Shown: positions 29,097 through 38,723, counted from the first letter of the stretch. The stretch: 64,000 nucleotides of DNA from Massilia sp. NR 4-1 (GCF_001191005.1 NZ_CP012201.1:5022001-5086000), one strand, 5' to 3'. A program made the numbers and translations. Notes: a model not told the origin generated them from the sequence alone.

Positions 29097-30116
29097 TTGA
29101 AACCCCGTCTCCACTCCGTGCCCACCGGCTCTGCAGCCCTGCCTGTGCACGATCCCCATTGCCGCAGCTGCGGCACCGCCGTCATCGGCAAGTTTTGCCA
29201 CCATTGCAGCGAGCCGGCGCATGCGCATCCGCCCAGCGTGGCCGAATTCGTGCATGAATTCATCGGCCATTATGTGGCGCTGGAGGGCAAGCTGTGGCGC
29301 ACACTGAAACTGCTGATACTGCGTCCCGGTCAGTTGACCAACGAATTCCTGCGCGGCCGCCGCGTGCCGTTCCTGGAGCCACTGCGCCTGTATTTGACTT
29401 TAAGCCTGGTCTTCTTCGCCCTGATTAAGATCTGCGGCATCACGCTGCCGCAATTGATGCTGGCGCCCGACTCCGTGGGCCTGAGCTATCAGCGGACGAT
29501 ATATGTCAGTGGTTCCAGCAAGGGGCGCGAGGCCGTCACCACGGCCAGCGTCACCATGTATGACAAAGCGGGCGATGCGCCCGAGGTGCGTAACGGCATC
29601 GCGGCCGTGCTATCGCAATTGGAGCGCGTCAATACGCATTGGGCTGACAATGTGCGCCACTTCTTCGACGAACCGGCGGAGCACCGCGCCGAGCGCCTGA
29701 ACCAGGGCTTCCGCAGCAATCTGCCATATATGCTGATTGGCGCCCTGCCGCTGTTTGCCTTGTATCTGAAGCTGCTATATCTGCGTTCGGGCCGGCGCTA
29801 TGGCGAGCACGTGCTGTTCGCCATGCATGCGAATGCCTTTGCATTGCTGGCGGCCAGCGTGATGATCGTGCTGCCGGGAACGGCGATGTGGCTGCTGGTA
29901 GCCGATTCGGCCCAGCCAGCAGCGCTGGCGGACTATATCCAGTTGCTGCCGTTGCTGGCGCTGATCGGCTATCTGCCGCTGGCCATGCAGCGCGTGTACG
30001 GGGGCCATTGGCTGGCCACCACCGTGCGCTGGCTGCTGCTGATCGGCCTGCACCTGATGATGATCGTAGCGCTTACGATGACGGCCGAATTCATCGGCAT
30101 CGCGGCCCACGGCTAG
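29097..30116 (+). CDS. DUF3667 membrane protein with zinc ribbon
   Basis: A roughly 339-residue protein. The N-terminus has a zinc-ribbon pattern CRSCGT...GKFCHHCSE (C-x2-C-x8-C-x2-C). The DUF3667 segment LRPGQLTNEFLRGRRVPFLEPLRLYLTLSLVFF follows, with the first membrane span at its end. The C-terminal third has four hydrophobic spans. The start is uncertain: TTG at 29097 or GTG at 29118, both before the ribbon. Function unknown. It converges with recG, whose stop is 10 bases away. Confidence 0.82.
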   Translation: MKPRLHSVPTGSAALPVHDPHCRSCGTAVIGKFCHHCSEPAHAHPPSVAEFVHEFIGHYVALEGKLWRTLKLLILRPGQLTNEFLRGRRVPFLEPLRLYLTLSLVFFALIKICGITLPQLMLAPDSVGLSYQRTIYVSGSSKGREAVTTASVTMYDKAGDAPEVRNGIAAVLSQLERVNTHWADNVRHFFDEPAEHRAERLNQGFRSNLPYMLIGALPLFALYLKLLYLRSGRRYGEHVLFAMHANAFALLAASVMIVLPGTAMWLLVADSAQPAALADYIQLLPLLALIGYLPLAMQRVYGGHWLATTVRWLLLIGLHLMMIVALTMTAEFIGIAAHG

Positions 30117-30125
30117 GCCGCACCA

Positions 30126-32213
30126 TCACACCTTGAGGAATTCCTCGCGTCCGCCCAGCCAGCGTTCCAGGTGGGCGTCCACCGTGGACTGGTGCTGCGG
30201 CTCTTGCAGCAGGGCGTGTGCCACGTCGCGCGCCTGATCCACCAGCCAGCCGTCGGTTTCCAGGTCGGCGAAGCGCAGCATGGCCTGGCCTGACTGGCGC
30301 GCGCCGAGGAATTCGCCGGGGCCACGGATTTCCAGGTCGCGCCGCGCGATCTCGAAGCCGTCCGTGGTTTCGCGCATCGTCATCAGGCGCTGCTTGGCGA
30401 CGTGGCCCAGCGGGCTTTGGTACAGCAGCAGGCAGACGCTGGCCGCCGAGCCTCGTCCCACGCGGCCGCGCAGCTGGTGCAACTGCGACAGGCCGAAGCG
30501 TTCGGCGTGCTCGATCACCATCAGCGAGGCGTTCGGCACGTCCACGCCGACCTCGATCACGGTGGTCGCGACCAGCACGTGCACTTCGCCGGCGGCGAAG
30601 GCATCCATCACTTCCTGCTTTTCGGCCGGTTTCAGACGGCCATGCACCAGGCCCACGCGCAGGTCGGGCAGGGCGGCGGCCAGGGTTTCATAGGTTTCGG
30701 TGGCCGTTTGCAGCTGCAGCGCTTCCGATTCCTCAATCAGCGGGCAGACCCAGTAAGCCTGGCGGCCTTCCAGCGCCGCCGCGTGCACGCGCTCGATCAC
30801 CTCGTCGCGCCGGTTCTGGTCCACGGCGCGCGTGACGATGGGCGTGCGGCCGGGCGGCAGCTCGTCGATCACCGACACTTCGAGGTCGGCGTAATAGGTC
30901 ATGGCCAGGGTGCGCGGAATCGGCGTGGCCGACATCATCAGCTGGTGCGGCACCAGCTCGCCCTGGCCCTTGTTGCGTAAGGTCAGGCGCTGGCCGACGC
31001 CGAAGCGGTGCTGCTCGTCGACGATCACCAGGCCCAGTTTCGAGAACTGCACCGTGTCCTGGATCAGCGCATGGGTGCCGATCACCAGTTGGGCTTCGCC
31101 CGATTCCACCAGGGCCGTGGCGGCCGCTTTTTCCTTCTTTTTCAGGCTGCCGGTGAGCCAGGCCACTTTCACGCCCAGCGGTTCCATCCAGGCCGCGATC
31201 TTGCGGAAATGCTGGTCGGCCAGGATTTCGGTGGGCGCCATCAGCGCCGCCTGGAAGCCGCTGTCGATGGCTTGCGCCGCCGCCAGCGCCGCGACGACCG
31301 TCTTGCCGCTGCCCACATCGCCCTGCAGCAGGCGCTGCATGGGATAGGGCTGGCGCAGGTCGGCGCGGATTTCGGTCAGCACGCGCTGCTGGGCCTTGGT
31401 CAGCTTGAAGGGCAGGGCGGCCTGGAAGGCGGCCGACAGCGTGCCCACTTTCTTCAGCGCCGCCGCACCCTTGGAGCGACGCGCGCGCTGCGCCCGTTTC
31501 AGCGAGAGCTGCTGGGCCAGCAGCTCGTCGAATTTCATGCGCGTCCAGGCCGGATGCGAGCGGTCGGCCAGCGCATTCTCGTCCACCTGTTGCGGCGGAT
31601 AGTGCAGCAGCTTGACCGCCGGCTCGAAATTGGACAGTCGCATGCGCTCGATCACGTCGGCCGGCACGGTATCGCGCCAGTCCACGCGGCGCATGGCGTC
31701 GGCGATGGCGCGCCGCAGCACCAGCTGCGACAAGCCCTCGCCCGAGGGATACACCGGCGTCAGGGAAGTGGGCAGCGGCGCGCCCTGGTTGATGACCTTA
31801 TACGTGGGATGCACCATCTCGGCGCCGAAAAAGCCGTGTTTCAGTTCGCCGCGCGCGCGCACCCGCGTACCCTCGGCCAATTGCTTGACCTGGCTGCCGT
31901 AGAAATTCATGAAGCGCAGTTGCAGCTCGCCCGTGTCGTCGGCGATCTGCACCAGCAGCTGGCGGCGCGGCTTGTAGGCGATTTCGTTCTTCGTCACCAC
32001 CCCCTCGACCTGTGACACATGGCCGCCGCGCAGGCAGGCTTCGCGGATCTCCACGACCTGGGTCTCGTCCTCGTAGCGCATGGGCAGGTGCAGCACCAGG
32101 TCCATATCGCTGCGCAGGCCGAGTTTGGCCAGCTTGCTTTCGGCGGAGGCCTTCTTGGCGGGGGATTTTGCGGCGGCCTTGGCCGGTGCGGCTTTTTGCG
32201 TGGTTTCTGCCAT
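30126..32213 (-). CDS. recG: ATP-dependent DNA helicase RecG
   Basis: A 695-residue superfamily 2 helicase that remodels stalled replication forks and Holliday junctions. The wedge (OB-fold) domain is near 30-150 (LHLPMRYEDET, LRFMNFYGSQVK). Helicase motifs follow: Walker A GDVGSGKT at 298-305, DEQH at 399-402, MSATPIPRTLAMT, then VATTVIEVGVDVPNA and QLHQLRGRVGRG. The C-terminal TRG region holds RDLEIRGPGEFLGARQSG. Instead of the N-terminal residues of E. coli RecG it has an Ala/Lys-rich tail (residues 5-22). It diverges from queA. Confidence 0.97.
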   Translation of the reverse strand: MAETTQKAAPAKAAAKSPAKKASAESKLAKLGLRSDMDLVLHLPMRYEDETQVVEIREACLRGGHVSQVEGVVTKNEIAYKPRRQLLVQIADDTGELQLRFMNFYGSQVKQLAEGTRVRARGELKHGFFGAEMVHPTYKVINQGAPLPTSLTPVYPSGEGLSQLVLRRAIADAMRRVDWRDTVPADVIERMRLSNFEPAVKLLHYPPQQVDENALADRSHPAWTRMKFDELLAQQLSLKRAQRARRSKGAAALKKVGTLSAAFQAALPFKLTKAQQRVLTEIRADLRQPYPMQRLLQGDVGSGKTVVAALAAAQAIDSGFQAALMAPTEILADQHFRKIAAWMEPLGVKVAWLTGSLKKKEKAAATALVESGEAQLVIGTHALIQDTVQFSKLGLVIVDEQHRFGVGQRLTLRNKGQGELVPHQLMMSATPIPRTLAMTYYADLEVSVIDELPPGRTPIVTRAVDQNRRDEVIERVHAAALEGRQAYWVCPLIEESEALQLQTATETYETLAAALPDLRVGLVHGRLKPAEKQEVMDAFAAGEVHVLVATTVIEVGVDVPNASLMVIEHAERFGLSQLHQLRGRVGRGSAASVCLLLYQSPLGHVAKQRLMTMRETTDGFEIARRDLEIRGPGEFLGARQSGQAMLRFADLETDGWLVDQARDVAHALLQEPQHQSTVDAHLERWLGGREEFLKV

Positions 32214-32278
32214 TTTCGGGTGGTGGGCTGGGCTTAGCGTAAAATAGAAGGTTGCCCAACAGTTTTACAAGTACGTCA

Positions 32279-33304
32279 ATGTATTCGCTTTCCGATTTCG
32301 ATTTTAACTTGCCGCAAGAGCGTATTGCGCAATTTCCGCTACCGGACCGCAGTGCTTCGCGCCTGCTGCACGTCGATGGCGCGCGTCTGCACGACCGCCA
32401 GTTCACCGATATCATCGATCAGCTCCAGCCGGGCGACCTGCTGGTGATGAATGATACCCGCGTGCTGAAGGCGCGCTTCTTCGGCGTCAAGGAAAGCGGC
32501 GGCAAGGTCGAGGCCCTGGTCGAGCGCGTGCTGGATACCCGCACCGTGCTGGCCCAGCTGCGCGCCTCCAAGTCGCCCGGCCCCGGCGTCAAGATCCGCC
32601 TGGCCGATGCCTTCGACGTCACCGTGGGCGAGCGCGCCGGCGAATTCTTCACCCTGCATTTCGACGCCGACGTGTTCGAACTGATCGAGCAGTATGGCCG
32701 CCTGCCGCTGCCGCCGTATATCGAGCACGCGCCGGGCGAATTCGACGAAACGCGCTACCAGACCGTGTTCAACAAGGTGCCGGGCGCCGTGGCCGCGCCC
32801 ACCGCCGGCCTGCACTTCGACGAAGCCCTGCTCGACAAGCTCAAAGCCAAGGGCGTGCAGTTCGCCTATGTGACCCTGCACGTGGGCGCCGGCACCTTCC
32901 AGCCGGTGCGCACCGAGAATCTGGCCGAGCACAAGATGCATACCGAGTGGTACACCATGCCGCAGGCCACGGTGGATGCGGTGCGCGCCACGCGCGCCGC
33001 CGGCCGCGATGTGGTGGCGGTCGGCACCACCAGCCTGCGCGCCCTGGAATCGGCCTCGCAGAGCGGCCAGCTGGAGGCGGGCAGCGCCGACACGGCCCTG
33101 TTCATCACGCCCGGCTACCAATTCAAGACCGTGACCCGCCTGATCACCAACTTCCACCTGCCGAAATCGACCCTGCTGATGCTGGTGTCGGCCTTCGCCG
33201 GCTTTACCGAGATCCGCCACGCTTATCAGCACGCGATCGCCAATGAATACCGTTTCTTCAGCTATGGCGACGCCATGCTGCTGACCACGCCCAACCGCGC
33301 GTGA
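32279..33304 (+). CDS. queA: tRNA preQ1(34) S-adenosylmethionine ribosyltransferase-isomerase
   Basis: A 341-residue enzyme that moves the ribosyl part of S-adenosylmethionine onto preQ1 in the wobble position of tRNA to give epoxyqueuosine. Typical QueA features are the start FDFNLPQERIAQFPLPDRSASRLL, RPGD-like LQPGDLLVMNDTRVLKARFFG, PTAGLHFDE and FITPGYQFKTVTRLITNFHLPKSTLLMLVSAF. ATG 32279 gives the standard N-terminus. It is followed 20 bases later by tgt, the enzyme of the preceding pathway step. Confidence 0.97.
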   Translation: MYSLSDFDFNLPQERIAQFPLPDRSASRLLHVDGARLHDRQFTDIIDQLQPGDLLVMNDTRVLKARFFGVKESGGKVEALVERVLDTRTVLAQLRASKSPGPGVKIRLADAFDVTVGERAGEFFTLHFDADVFELIEQYGRLPLPPYIEHAPGEFDETRYQTVFNKVPGAVAAPTAGLHFDEALLDKLKAKGVQFAYVTLHVGAGTFQPVRTENLAEHKMHTEWYTMPQATVDAVRATRAAGRDVVAVGTTSLRALESASQSGQLEAGSADTALFITPGYQFKTVTRLITNFHLPKSTLLMLVSAFAGFTEIRHAYQHAIANEYRFFSYGDAMLLTTPNRA

Positions 33305-33323
33305 CCTGACAGGATATTGAACA

Positions 33324-34463
33324 ATGCTGGAATTTAAACTCATCAAGACCGACACCACGGGCAAGACCAAGGCCCGCTGCGGCACCGTGAAACTGAACCA
33401 CGGCGAGGTGCAGACCCCGATCTTCATGCCAGTCGGCACTTATGGCTCGGTGAAAGCCATGTCGCCGCTGGAACTGAAGGAAATCGGCGCCCAGATCATC
33501 CTCGGCAACACCTTCCACCTCTGGCTGCGTCCCGGCAACGACGTGATGTCCAAGTTCGGCGGCCTGCATGGCTTCATGGGCTGGGATAAGCCGATCCTGA
33601 CCGATTCCGGCGGCTTCCAGGTGTTCTCGCTGGGCGAGATGCGCAAGATCACGGAAGAGGGCGTGCATTTCAATTCGCCCATCAACGGCGACAAGCTCTT
33701 CCTCTCGCCGGAAATCTCGATGCAGATCCAGCGCGTGCTCAATTCCGACATCGTGATGCAGTTCGACGAGTGCACGCCGTATGAAATCAACGGCCGTCCC
33801 GCCACCGTGGACGAAGCGGCCAAGTCGATGCGCATGTCCCTGCGCTGGGCCCAGCGTTCGATGGATGAATTCAAGCGCGGCGAAAACCCGAACGCGCTGT
33901 TCGGCATCGTCCAGGGCGGCATGTTCGAGTCGCTGCGCGACGAATCGCTGGCCAAACTGGAAGAGATCGACTTCCCCGGCCTGGCCATCGGCGGCCTGTC
34001 CGTGGGCGAGCCGAAGGAAGACATGATGCGCGTGCTGGAACACGTCGGTCCGCGCCTGCCGGCCAACAAGCCGCACTATCTGATGGGCGTCGGCACGCCG
34101 GAAGACCTGGTGGCCGGCGTGTCCAACGGCGTCGATATGTTCGACTGCGTGATGCCGACCCGGAATGCGCGCAATGGCTGGATCTTCACCCGCTTCGGCG
34201 ACGTCAAGATCAAGAACGCCCGTTATAAGGACGACAAGGCGCCGCTGGACGAGACTTGCAGCTGCTACGCCTGCCGCAATTTCTCGCGCGCCTACCTGCA
34301 CCACCTGCACCGCGCCCAGGAAATCCTCGGCGCCCGCCTGAACACCATCCACAATCTGCACTACTACTTGGACATCATGCGCCAGATGCGTGAAGCCCTG
34401 GATGAAGACCGGTTCCCGGCCTGGGTGCAGCAATTCCACGCCGACCGCGCCCGCGGCGTGTAG
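33324..34463 (+). CDS. tgt: tRNA-guanine(34) transglycosylase
   Basis: A 379-residue TIM-barrel enzyme exchanging guanine-34 for preQ1 in tRNAs with GUN anticodons. Visible motifs are PIFMPVGTYGSVKAMSP, LGNTFHLWLRPG, the catalytic region LTDSGGFQVFSL and GGLSVGEPKEDM. The second catalytic Asp is in MFDCVMPTRNARNG, and the C-terminal zinc site is CSCYACRNFSRAYLHHL with a later His. It is in one operon with queA. AGGA precedes the ATG. Confidence 0.97.
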   Translation: MLEFKLIKTDTTGKTKARCGTVKLNHGEVQTPIFMPVGTYGSVKAMSPLELKEIGAQIILGNTFHLWLRPGNDVMSKFGGLHGFMGWDKPILTDSGGFQVFSLGEMRKITEEGVHFNSPINGDKLFLSPEISMQIQRVLNSDIVMQFDECTPYEINGRPATVDEAAKSMRMSLRWAQRSMDEFKRGENPNALFGIVQGGMFESLRDESLAKLEEIDFPGLAIGGLSVGEPKEDMMRVLEHVGPRLPANKPHYLMGVGTPEDLVAGVSNGVDMFDCVMPTRNARNGWIFTRFGDVKIKNARYKDDKAPLDETCSCYACRNFSRAYLHHLHRAQEILGARLNTIHNLHYYLDIMRQMREALDEDRFPAWVQQFHADRARGV

Positions 34464-34582
34464 CGCGGATGCCGCCGGGTGGCGGCAATCTTGCAAAATG
34501 GCCTATATATCCCCATATGCCGCTATTAGCCAGTGCTAGAATACAGCGCTAATTTTTTCAAAACCCGATATTGGAGTCACCC

Positions 34583-34909
34583 GTGTTCATTTCCAACGCC
34601 TACGCTCAAACCGCCGCCGATTCGGCCCTGGGCAGCAATCTGACCAGCTTCCTGCCGCTGGTGCTGATGTTCGTCGTCATGTACTTCCTGATGATCCGTC
34701 CTCAGCAAAAACGCGCCAAGGAACAGAAAGCCATGATGGACGCGCTGGCCAAGGGCGACGAAGTGGTAACCGCCGGCGGCCTGCTGGGCAAAGTGTCCAA
34801 AGTGAGCGACGTCTACGTGACGCTGGAAGTGGCCACCGGCACCGACATCGTGGTGCAGAAGAGCTCCATCACCACGCTGCTGCCGAAAGGCACGCTGAAG
34901 GGTCTGTAA
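34583..34909 (+). CDS. yajC: Sec translocon accessory subunit YajC
   Basis: A 108-residue single-span inner-membrane protein that joins SecDF in assisting protein export. It starts MFISNAYAQ (GTG codon 34583; TTGGAG upstream serves as ribosome site), then has the membrane span LPLVLMFVVMYFLMIRPQQKRAKEQ and the conserved cytoplasmic domain GDEVVTAGGLLGKVSKVSD. It lies between tgt and secD, the order seen in many proteobacteria. A 119-base gap with a weak hairpin (34471-34486) and a possible -10 TAGAAT (34537-34542) precedes it. Confidence 0.95.
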   Translation: MFISNAYAQTAADSALGSNLTSFLPLVLMFVVMYFLMIRPQQKRAKEQKAMMDALAKGDEVVTAGGLLGKVSKVSDVYVTLEVATGTDIVVQKSSITTLLPKGTLKGL

Positions 34910-34978
34910 GACCGGTGCGGGCGGCTCTGCCGCCCGCTTGTGCATCCGACGCCTGATAAACCCAGAACACTGAAGAAT

Positions 34979-36847
34979 ATGAATCGCTACCCTGTCTGGA
35001 AATACATCATCATCGCCGTGGCCGTGCTTTTCGGCGCACTGTACACGGCGCCGAACTACTTCGGCGAATCGCCTGCACTGCAAATCACGAGCGGCAAATC
35101 CACCGTCAAGGTGAACAGCGATACCGCTGCCCGCGTGGAAGCGGTCCTCAAGCAGGAAAATATCCCGAACAATGGCGTCAGCCTCGACGTCGGCACCAGC
35201 CACTCCGTGCGTGCCCGCTTCGCTGACACCGACAGCCAGTTCAAGGCCCGTCTGGCCCTGGAAAAAGGCTTGAACCCCGATCCGGCCGACCAGGCTTACA
35301 TCGTCACCGTCAACCTGATGCCGAACACCCCGCAATGGATGCAGAAACTGCATGCCCTGCCGATGTTCCTGGGCCTGGACCTGCGCGGCGGCGTGCACTT
35401 CCTGATGCAGGTCGATACCAAGGCGGCGCTGACCAAGCGCGTGCAAGGCTTCCAGGCGGCTATCCGCTCCGAGCTGCGCGACAAGAGCGTGCGCCACGCC
35501 GGCATCGACCGCGTCGGCAACACTGTCGAGATCAAGTTCCGCGAAGAGGAAACCCGCAAGAAGGCCAAGGGCGTGCTGTCCGGCCAGATGCCGGACCTGG
35601 CCTTCGCCGAAGCCGCCGATGGCGCCGACCTGAAACTGGTCGCCAGCCTGAAGCCGGCCGCCCTGAAAGAAACGCTGGACAACGGCGTCAAGCAAAACAT
35701 CGCCACCCTGCAGAACCGCGTCAATGAACTGGGCGTGAGCGAACCGATCATCCAGCAGCAGGGCGCCGACCGCATCGTGGTGCAGCTGCCGGGTGTGCAG
35801 GACGTGGCGCGTGCCAAGTCCATCATCGGCCGCACCGCCACCCTGGAAGTGCGCATGGTGGACGACACCATCACCCCGGGCACGGAGCTGAATGCCTCCA
35901 TCCCGTACAACTCCGAACTGTTCACCTCCGGTAAGAACACGCCGGTCGTGCTGACCAAGGACGTGGTGCTGAGCGGCGACTACATCTCCAGCGCCACCGC
36001 CAGCCTGGACGAAAACCACCAGCCAGCCGTCAGCATCGACCTGAATGGCGACGGCGGCCGCAAGATGCGCGACGCCACCCGCGAACGCGTGGGCAAGCGC
36101 ATGGCCATCGTGCTGTTCGAGAAGGGCAAGCCGGAAGTGCTGTCCGTGGCGACCATCCAGAGCGAACTGGGTAGCCGCTTCCGCATCACCGGCATGGGCT
36201 CGATGGAAAACTCCGCCGAACTGGCCCTGCTGCTGCGCTCCGGCGCGCTGTACGCGCCGATGGAAGCCATCGAAGAACGCACCATCGGCCCGCAGCTGGG
36301 CGCCGAGAACGTGACCAAGGGTCTGCACTCGACGATGTACGGCTTTGCCGCCATCGCCGTGTTCATGATCGCCTACTACATGATGTTCGGCTTCTTCAGC
36401 GTGCTGGCGCTGGCCGTCAACGTGCTGCTGCTGGTGGCCATCCTGTCGGTGATGCAGGCCACGCTGACCCTGCCGGGTATCGCCGCTATCGCGCTGGCCC
36501 TGGGTATGGCGATCGACGCCAACGTGCTGATTAACGAACGTGTGCGCGAAGAGCTGCGTGCCGGTGCTTCGGCGCAGGCGGCCATCTCGGCCGGTTTCGA
36601 CCGCGCCTGGGCCACGATTCTGGACTCGAACGTGACCACCCTGATCGTCGGTCTGGCCCTGCTGGTCTTCGGCTCCGGCGCCGTGCGCGGCTTCGCCGTG
36701 GTGCACTGCCTGGGTATCCTGACCTCCATGTTCTCCGCCGTCTTCGTGTCGCGCGGCGTGGTCAACCTGTGGTACGGCCGCAAGAAGAAACTGCAGTCGC
36801 TCTCCATCGGCACGGTCTGGGTTCCAGACCAGGCCAAGGCGAAGTAA
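34979..36847 (+). CDS. secD: Protein translocase subunit SecD
   Basis: A 622-residue RND-family membrane protein that uses the proton gradient to pull exported proteins into the periplasm. The first span is at residues 7-24. A large periplasmic P1 domain follows (starts after LYTAPNYFG, with the D1 motif GLDLRGGVHFLMQVD and IIGRTATLEVRMVDD). Five C-terminal spans include ALALGMAIDANVLINERVREEL, with the conserved Asp of the proton path. ATG 34979 is chosen over GTG 34940, which would add 13 atypical residues. Confidence 0.96.
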   Translation: MNRYPVWKYIIIAVAVLFGALYTAPNYFGESPALQITSGKSTVKVNSDTAARVEAVLKQENIPNNGVSLDVGTSHSVRARFADTDSQFKARLALEKGLNPDPADQAYIVTVNLMPNTPQWMQKLHALPMFLGLDLRGGVHFLMQVDTKAALTKRVQGFQAAIRSELRDKSVRHAGIDRVGNTVEIKFREEETRKKAKGVLSGQMPDLAFAEAADGADLKLVASLKPAALKETLDNGVKQNIATLQNRVNELGVSEPIIQQQGADRIVVQLPGVQDVARAKSIIGRTATLEVRMVDDTITPGTELNASIPYNSELFTSGKNTPVVLTKDVVLSGDYISSATASLDENHQPAVSIDLNGDGGRKMRDATRERVGKRMAIVLFEKGKPEVLSVATIQSELGSRFRITGMGSMENSAELALLLRSGALYAPMEAIEERTIGPQLGAENVTKGLHSTMYGFAAIAVFMIAYYMMFGFFSVLALAVNVLLLVAILSVMQATLTLPGIAAIALALGMAIDANVLINERVREELRAGASAQAAISAGFDRAWATILDSNVTTLIVGLALLVFGSGAVRGFAVVHCLGILTSMFSAVFVSRGVVNLWYGRKKKLQSLSIGTVWVPDQAKAK

Positions 36848-36874
36848 CACCGCATACCTACAGTAGAGGATTAC

Positions 36875-37897
36875 ATGGAATTTTTCCGCATTAAAAAAGA
36901 CATCCCCTTCATGCGCCACGCGTTGATCTTCAACGTGGTCTCGGCGCTGACCTTCGTGGCGGCGGTGTTCTTCCTGGCGACCAAGGGCCTGCACCTGTCG
37001 GTCGAGTTCAAGGGCGGCACCGTGATGGAGGTGAAATATCCGAAGGCGGCCAATCTGGACGCCATCCGTCACACGCTGGAAACGCTGGGCTATGAACAGC
37101 CCGAAGTGACCAGCTTCGATACCGCGCGCGACGCCATGATCCGCCTGCCAATCACGCCGGGCGCCAGCAGCTCCGACACCTCGCAAAAGGTTTTCCAGGC
37201 GCTGTGCAAGGCTGAAAACGGCAGCACCAAGCAGCTCGACAAGGTGACCGACAAGGGCGAACACCTGACCAAGATCGGTTGCGTGGACGCCGCGGGCAAC
37301 GAGTCGGTGATGCTGCAGAAGGTCGAGTTCATTGGCCCGCAGGTGGGCGGCGAGCTGGCGCAGAACGGCTTGAACGCGCTGGTGATGGTGATTGTCGGCG
37401 TGATGATCTACCTCGCCATCCGCTTCGAATGGAAGTACGCGGTGGCGGCGATTGTCGCGAACTTGCACGACGTGGTGATCATTCTCGGCTTCTTCGCCTT
37501 CTTCCAGTGGGAATTCTCGCTGACCGTGCTGGCCGCGGTGCTGGCGGTGCTGGGCTACTCGGTCAACGAATCGGTGGTTATCTTCGACCGTATCCGCGAA
37601 AACTTCCGCAAGCAGCGCAAGGCATCGGTGCATGAAGTGATCGACAACGCGATCACCAGCACCATCTCGCGTACCATCATCACCCACGGCTGTACCCAGA
37701 TGATGGTGCTGTCGATGCTCTTCCTCGGCGGCCCGACCCTGCACTTCTTCGCCATTGCGCTGACCATCGGCATCTGCTTCGGCATTTACTCCTCGGTCTT
37801 CGTGGCCGCCGCCGTCGCCATGTGGCTGGGCGTCAAGCGCGAAGACCTGATCAAGCCGATCAAGGAAAAAGACGAAACCGACGGCGCCGTTGTCTAA
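36875..37897 (+). CDS. secF: Protein translocase subunit SecF
   Basis: A 340-residue partner of SecD with six spans. It has the hallmark HLSVEFKGGTVMEVKYP after the first span, a short periplasmic domain, and LAVLGYSVNESVVIFDRIREN plus TISRTIITHGCTQMMVLSMLFLGG in the membrane part. The intergenic gap to secD is 27 bases with GAGG before the ATG. An intrinsic terminator follows, ending the queA-tgt-yajC-secD-secF block. Confidence 0.96.
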   Translation: MEFFRIKKDIPFMRHALIFNVVSALTFVAAVFFLATKGLHLSVEFKGGTVMEVKYPKAANLDAIRHTLETLGYEQPEVTSFDTARDAMIRLPITPGASSSDTSQKVFQALCKAENGSTKQLDKVTDKGEHLTKIGCVDAAGNESVMLQKVEFIGPQVGGELAQNGLNALVMVIVGVMIYLAIRFEWKYAVAAIVANLHDVVIILGFFAFFQWEFSLTVLAAVLAVLGYSVNESVVIFDRIRENFRKQRKASVHEVIDNAITSTISRTIITHGCTQMMVLSMLFLGGPTLHFFAIALTIGICFGIYSSVFVAAAVAMWLGVKREDLIKPIKEKDETDGAVV

Positions 37898-37912
37898 GCG
37901 AACCGTTTCCTG

Positions 37913-37950
37913 AAAAATCCCCTGCGCAGCGATGCCAGGGGATTTTTTTT
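37913..37950 (+). terminator. Intrinsic terminator after secF
   Basis: AAAAATCCCCTG (37913-37924) pairs with CAGGGGATTTTT (37936-37947) and is followed by more T. The A-run on the left also allows function on the minus strand for the ORF6N gene, whose stop codon touches it. Confidence 0.9.
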
Positions 37951-38554
37951 ATGTCTTGTCTTCTGGCGTGATGAAACCGATAGGCCGTTTTTTCTCAAGG
38001 GGAGGAGGGGCCATCAGTTCACGTATTGCCTCCAATATCTGCTGGATCTGGCGGTAAGTTTCATGTTCGAAATGATGTTGCCGCTGTATTGCCAGATCGG
38101 TTTTCCGCTCCAGTTCGTTTAGCTTCAGCGCGAGCTCTTGATTCGAAGCCATCCACTCGCGCAGTTGCACAAAGGCGCGTACAACACACACCGATACTTC
38201 AATCGCACGAGGGCTATTCATCACCATGGCAGCCATGATGGCGCCATGCTCAGTAAAGCAGAAGGGAAGATACCGCCGTCCGCCGCGCCGTTCCGATGAG
38301 ACGTTTGAGGTCGCAAAATGCGACCTCAAAACAGCGAACTCATCTTCTTGTAGTTGAAACATGAAGTCCGGCGGGAAGCGGCGGATGTTCCGCTTGACCT
38401 GTTCGTTGAAGCGTTTTGTGGGTATGGCATATAAAGTGGCCAAATCTGCATCGACTAGAACTTTCTGACCGCGCAGCAGGATAATCCGTTGAGTAATGGT
38501 GTCGAGAGGTGGCAGATCCGCATGCTCGCCAAGAGTGTGGCTTTCACTTCGCAT
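37949..38554 (-). CDS. ORF6N domain protein
   Basis: A 201-residue protein. The N-terminal ORF6N domain covers about residues 18-100 (TITQRIILLRGQKVLVDADL, then RFPPDFMFQLQEDEF and YLPFCFTEHGAIMAAMV). A helical, probably coiled-coil tail follows with EREKT-like charge pattern (LNELERKTDLAIQRQHHFEHE). ORF6N is a DNA-binding-type domain first named in phages and related to KilA-N/Bro proteins. No phage genes are near. The gene and its upstream bases look less GC-rich than the neighbours, suggesting acquisition. Its stop abuts the secF terminator. Target and role unknown. Confidence 0.85.
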   Translation of the reverse strand: MRSESHTLGEHADLPPLDTITQRIILLRGQKVLVDADLATLYAIPTKRFNEQVKRNIRRFPPDFMFQLQEDEFAVLRSHFATSNVSSERRGGRRYLPFCFTEHGAIMAAMVMNSPRAIEVSVCVVRAFVQLREWMASNQELALKLNELERKTDLAIQRQHHFEHETYRQIQQILEAIRELMAPPPLEKKRPIGFITPEDKT

Positions 38555-38723
38555 AGTTCAGTCTCCGGCATAGGGATATGCCCCTACTATGCACGGCAGA
38601 TTTATTTTTGAGTTTGCGTTCACACAAGCCTGTTTGTGACTCGCCACGTCGCATCAGCACGCGCTGCAAGATTGTCTTTCGGGGAAGGGCGCGGTAAGCT
38701 GGCTGCCTTTCCTGGGAGACCCG

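Noticed and set aside
34577..37744. A 1055-codon open frame on the minus strand
   Set aside because: It runs exactly antisense to yajC, secD and secF. Its His/Gln/Arg-rich composition is what the reverse frame of GC-rich codons gives, and no domain is recognisable.
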